Source of the DNA: RUG14199 sp045535205
GTDB taxonomy: Bacteria; Bacillota; Clostridia; Oscillospirales; CAG-272
Direction of reading: 5' to 3'
Length of the DNA stretch: 8,732 bases
Assembly (NCBI GenBank): GCA_045535205.1
Contig: JAZSLF010000117.1
Span: 1-8,732 of the forward strand
Part shown: piece after piece, positions 5,789-8,732 of the stretch
Numbering within the stretch: the first letter of the stretch is position 1
How the letters are laid out: each line of letters starts with the position of its first letter
The notes under the pieces: generated by a model
Database searches by the model: none
Seen by the model: the letters and a program-made list of their open reading frames with translations, nothing else
Told to the model about the DNA's origin: nothing
Program-made: the position numbers and the translations under genes

Positions 5789-6766
5789 TTAAAGCATAGT
5801 TCTGCGAAGCTCTTCGGGGGAGAGTGGAGAAAGGTCTGCGGGGGCAATATCGAAAATCGTAACAGCACCGCTAAAGCCTCTTTTATTCATTCTGTTTACG
5901 GCCCTTGCACATGAGACGAGAACGCTTCCCGTAAATTCGGGATTGGAGTCAAGCTTTAAGCTGTACTGTATTGTGTGGCTGTTTGATGAGTCAACACCCG
6001 TCTTTCCCGTTCTGATAACAAAGCCGCCGTGAGGCAGGGCAGAGTGGTTTTTCTTCATTTCTTCTTCGCTGATAAACTCAACCGTAGTATTGTAATCGGC
6101 AAAGTAGTTTGGCATATTTACGATAGTATTTTTTATATACTCAAGGTCTGCACCTTCTTCTGCAACGACGTAGCACTCACGAAGATGCTTTTCACGTGCC
6201 GAAAGCTCAGGTGTTTCACCGTTTTGTACCGCTTCGAGTGTTTCGGGATATGGAACGGTATACTGTCTGGCATCCTTGACACCGTCAATTCTGCGGATGG
6301 CATCGGAATGTCCCTGACTTACACCCTTACCCCAGAAGGTATAGTCCTTTCCTTCGGGAAGAATGGCGGAAGCATAAAGACGGTTTACAGAGAACATACC
6401 GGGATCCCAGCCTGCAGAGATAAGAGCGACGTGTCCGCTTTTTCTGGCAGAAGCATCCGCTTTTTCAAAATGCTCAGGTATTTTTGCGTGAGTATCAAAG
6501 CTGTCAACAACATTGAAGCTTTCCGCAAGTACCGGTGTCATCACGGGAAGATCCGTTGCACTTCCTCCGCAGATAATAAGAACGTCTATTTCGTCTTTGT
6601 AGCTCAGAATATCGTCAGCAGAATAAACGGGAGTGCCGTAAACTGTTTTTACGCTTTCGGGGGCTCTCCTTGTGAAAATACCGAAAAGCTCCATATCGCT
6701 GTTCTGATGTACGGAGCATTCAACTCCTCTGCCTAAATTTCCGTATCCGTATATAGCAACCTTCAT
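5789..6766 (-). CDS. ddh: meso-Diaminopimelate D-dehydrogenase
   Basis: Ddh catalyses the one-step NADPH-dependent reductive amination of L-tetrahydrodipicolinate to meso-diaminopimelate, replacing the four-step succinylase or acetylase branch. The 325-residue protein starts with the dinucleotide fold motif YGYGNLGRG (6-14). It continues with VDSFDTHAKIPEH (87-99), SAGWDPGMFS (117-126), the signature WGKGVSQGHSDAIRRI (145-160), MPNYFADYNTTV (218-229) and HGGFVIR (246-252). These are the blocks that line the NADPH and diaminopimelate sites in the Corynebacterium-type enzyme, and the length matches. AGAGGTGAT precedes the ATG at a normal distance. It sits between dapB (34 bp upstream) and lysA, exactly where its substrate is made and its product used. 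Confidence 0.97.
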   Translation of the reverse strand: MKVAIYGYGNLGRGVECSVHQNSDMELFGIFTRRAPESVKTVYGTPVYSADDILSYKDEIDVLIICGGSATDLPVMTPVLAESFNVVDSFDTHAKIPEHFEKADASARKSGHVALISAGWDPGMFSVNRLYASAILPEGKDYTFWGKGVSQGHSDAIRRIDGVKDARQYTVPYPETLEAVQNGETPELSAREKHLRECYVVAEEGADLEYIKNTIVNMPNYFADYNTTVEFISEEEMKKNHSALPHGGFVIRTGKTGVDSSNSHTIQYSLKLDSNPEFTGSVLVSCARAVNRMNKRGFSGAVTIFDIAPADLSPLSPEELRRTML

Positions 6767-6800
6767 TTAGTATCACCTCTTGCTCAGGATATAAACTATT

Positions 6801-7544
6801 TTATAATGATATCATGCTTTTCATGTCATAAAGACCTGCATTCTTGCCCATAAGAAATCTTGCCGCAGAAAGTGCACCCTCTGCGAAAAGAGCTCTGCTG
6901 TGAGCTTCGTGCTTCAGCGTTATCGTCTGATTTTGCGTTCCTACAATGACTTCGTGCTCACCGACGATATTGCCCATTCTGACCGCGTGTATGCCGATCT
7001 CACGCACATCTCTCTTGCCGTTTCCGCTTCGTCCCTCAACTGTAAATGAATCGGGTCTGACTTTACGGATCGCATCTGCGATGGCAAGGGCAGTTCCGCT
7101 GGGGGCATCAAGCTTTCTGTTGTGATGCTTTTCGATTATTTCGATCTCAGCATCACCCATAACCTCGGCAGTCTTTTTCGCAAGCTCAATAAGTAGAGCG
7201 ATGCCGAGAGAATAGTTTGCGGCAAAGAAAAGGGGAATTGCTTTTGAAGCCTCGTATATCATTTCTTTTTCTTCCGCTGTCTGTCCTGTAGTAGCAAGGA
7301 CAAGAGGAAGCTTATTTGAAACTGCAAATTCAAGCAGCTCCTTCGTTATTGAATGGTGTGAAAAATCCACGATACAGTCAACGTCAGTTACAGCGTCAGT
7401 AAAGCTTTTGGCAACGGGAACCGTATATTCCCCTGTAGCCATGGGGTCTACGCCGCCTGCGATCTTTATATCGGAGGAAGCGTTTGCAAGATTTATCACC
7501 TCACGGCCCATGTATCCTGCAAATCCGCATAAAAGTATATTCAT
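6801..7544 (-). CDS. dapB: 4-Hydroxy-tetrahydrodipicolinate reductase
   Basis: DapB reduces the DapA product with NAD(P)H to tetrahydrodipicolinate. The 247-residue protein has the N-terminal cofactor motif GFAGYMGRE (7-15), DFSHHS (60-65), ATTGQ (84-88) and the catalytic signature IIEKHHNRKLDAPSGTA (136-152). His140 should be the general acid and Lys144 the substrate-binding lysine, matching His159 and Lys163 of the E. coli enzyme. Length and motif order are typical. The ATG is preceded by GGAGGA, which touches the end of dapA; the intergenic gap is only 12 bp, so the two genes are likely co-translated. It lies second in the riboswitch-controlled operon. Confidence 0.97.
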   Translation of the reverse strand: MNILLCGFAGYMGREVINLANASSDIKIAGGVDPMATGEYTVPVAKSFTDAVTDVDCIVDFSHHSITKELLEFAVSNKLPLVLATTGQTAEEKEMIYEASKAIPLFFAANYSLGIALLIELAKKTAEVMGDAEIEIIEKHHNRKLDAPSGTALAIADAIRKVRPDSFTVEGRSGNGKRDVREIGIHAVRMGNIVGEHEVIVGTQNQTITLKHEAHSRALFAEGALSAARFLMGKNAGLYDMKSMISL

Positions 7545-7556
7545 TTTATCCTCCGC

Positions 7557-8447
7557 TCAGCAGTCAATGCCGTTTTCACGCATAAGTCCGAGGAGAACCT
7601 CTTCGTGTTGAGACTCCATAGGTGTAAGAGGAAGTCTGAGGACGTTTTCACAGTAACCCATAGCTGCAATAGCTGCCTTTACGGGAATGGGATTGACTTC
7701 GAGGAAAAGTGCATCGATAAGGGAGAGAAGCTTCAGCTGAATGTCAGAAGCCGCAGGATAATTTCCGTCAAGACAGTATTTGCACATAGCAACTGTTTCT
7801 TCGGGGAGAACATGAGAAAGAACGGAGATAACACCCTTGCCGCCGAGAGACATGACGGGAACTATCTGGTCGTCGTTTCCTGAATAAATATCGATCTTAT
7901 CGCCGCAGAGAGCTGCAATTTTTGCAATTTCCGAAAGGTCGCCGCTTGCTTCCTTGATGGCAACGATGTTGGGATGCTCTGCGAGGGTGGCAACTGTGGC
8001 GGGCTGAATGTTACAGCCTGTTCTACCGGGTACGTTGTAGAGGATACAGGGCTTTGTTGAAGCGTCTGCAATTGCTTTGAAGAATGTGATAAGACCGTTC
8101 TGTGTAGCCTTATTATAATAAGGCGCTACGAGAAGCATGGCATCAGCACCGCATTCGCAAGCGTATTTTGTAAGCTCAATGGCATAAGCGGCATCGTTGG
8201 AGCCTGTGCCTGCGATAACGGGAACTCTGCCTGCTACCTTGTCTACGCAGTACTTGATAACGTCCTTGTGTTCTTCGTCTGTGAGAGTTGAGCCTTCGCC
8301 TGTTGTGCCTGCAACGACGATTGCGTTTATCCCTTTTTCTATCTGCCATTCGATAAGCTTTCCGAAGCTTTCAAAATCAACTGTGTTATCTGAGTTAAAG
8401 GGTGTGATGATAGCAGTAGCTGCACCTGTAAATACTGTGTTTTTCAT
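7557..8447 (-). CDS. dapA: 4-Hydroxy-tetrahydrodipicolinate synthase
   Basis: DapA condenses pyruvate with aspartate semialdehyde, the first committed step towards diaminopimelate and lysine. The 296-residue barrel protein has GTTGEGSTL (47-55), APYYNK (108-113), YNVPGRTG (137-144) and AIKEASGDL (163-171). Lys165 is the Schiff-base residue, Tyr137 and Thr49 belong to the catalytic triad with Tyr111, and Arg142 binds the substrate carboxylate. All align with the E. coli enzyme at a shift of about four. At the lysine feedback site, the position of E. coli Glu84 is Tyr88 and that of His53 is Asp57, which suggests weak or no allosteric inhibition. AAGGAG lies 9 nt before the ATG. It is the first gene of the operon, placed after a lysine riboswitch and terminator. 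Confidence 0.97.
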   Translation of the reverse strand: MKNTVFTGAATAIITPFNSDNTVDFESFGKLIEWQIEKGINAIVVAGTTGEGSTLTDEEHKDVIKYCVDKVAGRVPVIAGTGSNDAAYAIELTKYACECGADAMLLVAPYYNKATQNGLITFFKAIADASTKPCILYNVPGRTGCNIQPATVATLAEHPNIVAIKEASGDLSEIAKIAALCGDKIDIYSGNDDQIVPVMSLGGKGVISVLSHVLPEETVAMCKYCLDGNYPAASDIQLKLLSLIDALFLEVNPIPVKAAIAAMGYCENVLRLPLTPMESQHEEVLLGLMRENGIDC

Positions 8448-8511
8448 AATGTGTAACTCCTTAATTTTGTAATCCGTTTTCTTTGGTTATTTACGGAACA
8501 AAGTATCAAAC

Positions 8512-8543
8512 AAAAAAATGACAGTTACCGAAAAGTAACCATC
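8512..8543 (-). terminator. Riboswitch-controlled terminator before dapA
   Basis: On the minus strand GATGGTTAC (8543-8535) pairs with GTAACTGTC (8528-8520) in a 9-bp stem that includes two G-U pairs, with a 6-nt loop, followed directly by A and seven T (8519-8512). It lies between the lysine aptamer and dapA. CGGTAA (8530-8525) in its 3' half can instead pair with TTACCG (8563-8558), which would form an antiterminator. Lysine binding should favour the terminator. Confidence 0.85.
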
Positions 8544-8557
8544 ATACAAAATCAATA

Positions 8558-8597
8558 CGGTAAGACGGTATATAAAAATACCGCCGGTATGAACTTT
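8558..8597 (-). promoter_or_regulatory. Expression platform with alternative hairpins
   Basis: This stretch lies between the aptamer and the terminator. GGCGGTAT (8585-8578) can pair with ATACCGTC (8571-8564) in an 8-bp hairpin. The same GGTAT can instead pair with ATACC just upstream (8590-8586), a short hairpin followed by TTTTTAT. TTACCG (8563-8558) is the segment able to pair with the terminator. These mutually exclusive pairings are what a switching region needs; which ones form with and without lysine is inferred. Confidence 0.55.
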
Positions 8598-8732
8598 GTC
8601 AGATAGCGCTCCGCATTACTGCGACAACAGCCGAAATCTTATTTTCGGTTGCCAGGACGAAGCTTTGCCATGCTCCGCCTTCGGCACCGTACCCCTTTCG
8701 CCGCTGTACTTTGGTAAGCTTTACACAGCGGG
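8597..8732 (-). promoter_or_regulatory. Lysine riboswitch aptamer (L box), cut by window edge
   Basis: The leader RNA of dapA closely follows the 3' two-thirds of the lysine riboswitch. In order on the minus strand it has a hairpin of CCGCTGT (8731-8725) with ACAGCGG (8707-8701), the conserved GAAAGGGG, then GCCGAAG (8685-8679) closing on TGGC. Next are a hairpin of CCGAAA (8648-8643) with TTTCGG (8636-8631), GGCTGTTG, a small CGCA/TGCG hairpin (8623-8612), and GAGCGCTATCT (8611-8601). The order GAAAGGGG, GCCGAAG, GGCTGT, GGAG-GCTATCT is the same as in the B. subtilis lysC leader as I recall it. The 5' strand of the closing helix, the next helix and the promoter lie beyond the window. It senses free lysine and controls the whole dapA-dapB-ddh-lysA operon. 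Confidence 0.93.

Noticed and set aside
6029..6736. 235-codon plus-strand reading frame
   Set aside because: It lies wholly antisense to ddh, whose motifs are unmistakable. The translation has no family features and no good ribosome site context.
8448..8732. T-box leader for the dapA operon
   Set aside because: No T-box bulge sequence such as TGGNACC(A) is seen in the platform, whereas the lysine riboswitch core blocks are present in the correct order.
1..8732. Mobile element, CRISPR array, defence system or transferred island
   Set aside because: No transposase, integrase, terminal repeats, spaced direct repeats or defence domains are visible. All large reading frames are housekeeping or energy-metabolism genes with similar composition.

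Overview
The window looks like ordinary chromosomal DNA from a low-to-mid GC Firmicute, most likely a gut-type clostridium of the Oscillospiraceae/Ruminococcaceae kind. The reasons are a clostridial-order Rnf operon, an RnfB with extra ferredoxin clusters, strong AGGAGG ribosome sites, the diaminopimelate-dehydrogenase lysine route and a lysine riboswitch. The taxon is inferred from gene content, not from a database search.

Layout. Positions 1-3455 (+ strand) hold the distal part of an rnfCDGEAB operon: the last 45 codons of rnfD, then rnfG, rnfE, rnfA and rnfB, tightly packed and partly overlapping, closed by a terminator at 3469-3520. Together with RnfC and the rest of RnfD, which lie upstream of the window, they form a membrane ferredoxin:NAD+ oxidoreductase that couples electron flow to Na+ or H+ transport. 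Positions 3521-4351 hold one monocistronic gene with its own promoter and a structured leader; it encodes a cytidylate-kinase-like protein of uncertain function. A 16-bp perfect inverted repeat at 4389-4432 is a shared bidirectional terminator between convergent transcription units.

Positions 4445-8447 (- strand) are a four-gene operon, dapA-dapB-ddh-lysA. It takes pyruvate and aspartate semialdehyde to dihydrodipicolinate, tetrahydrodipicolinate, meso-diaminopimelate and lysine by the short dehydrogenase route, so it supplies both peptidoglycan precursor and lysine. Its leader (8512-8732) contains the 3' part of a lysine riboswitch aptamer, cut by the right window edge, followed by a terminator/antiterminator platform. 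High lysine should stop transcription before dapA.

I found no mobile element, CRISPR array, tRNA, rRNA or defence system, and nothing that amounts to a new multigene system. The most unusual points are the long charged extensions on both ends of RnfG, the acidic tail of RnfE, the dual-start structured leader of the kinase-like gene, and a DapA whose lysine-feedback site looks altered in an operon already controlled by a lysine riboswitch.
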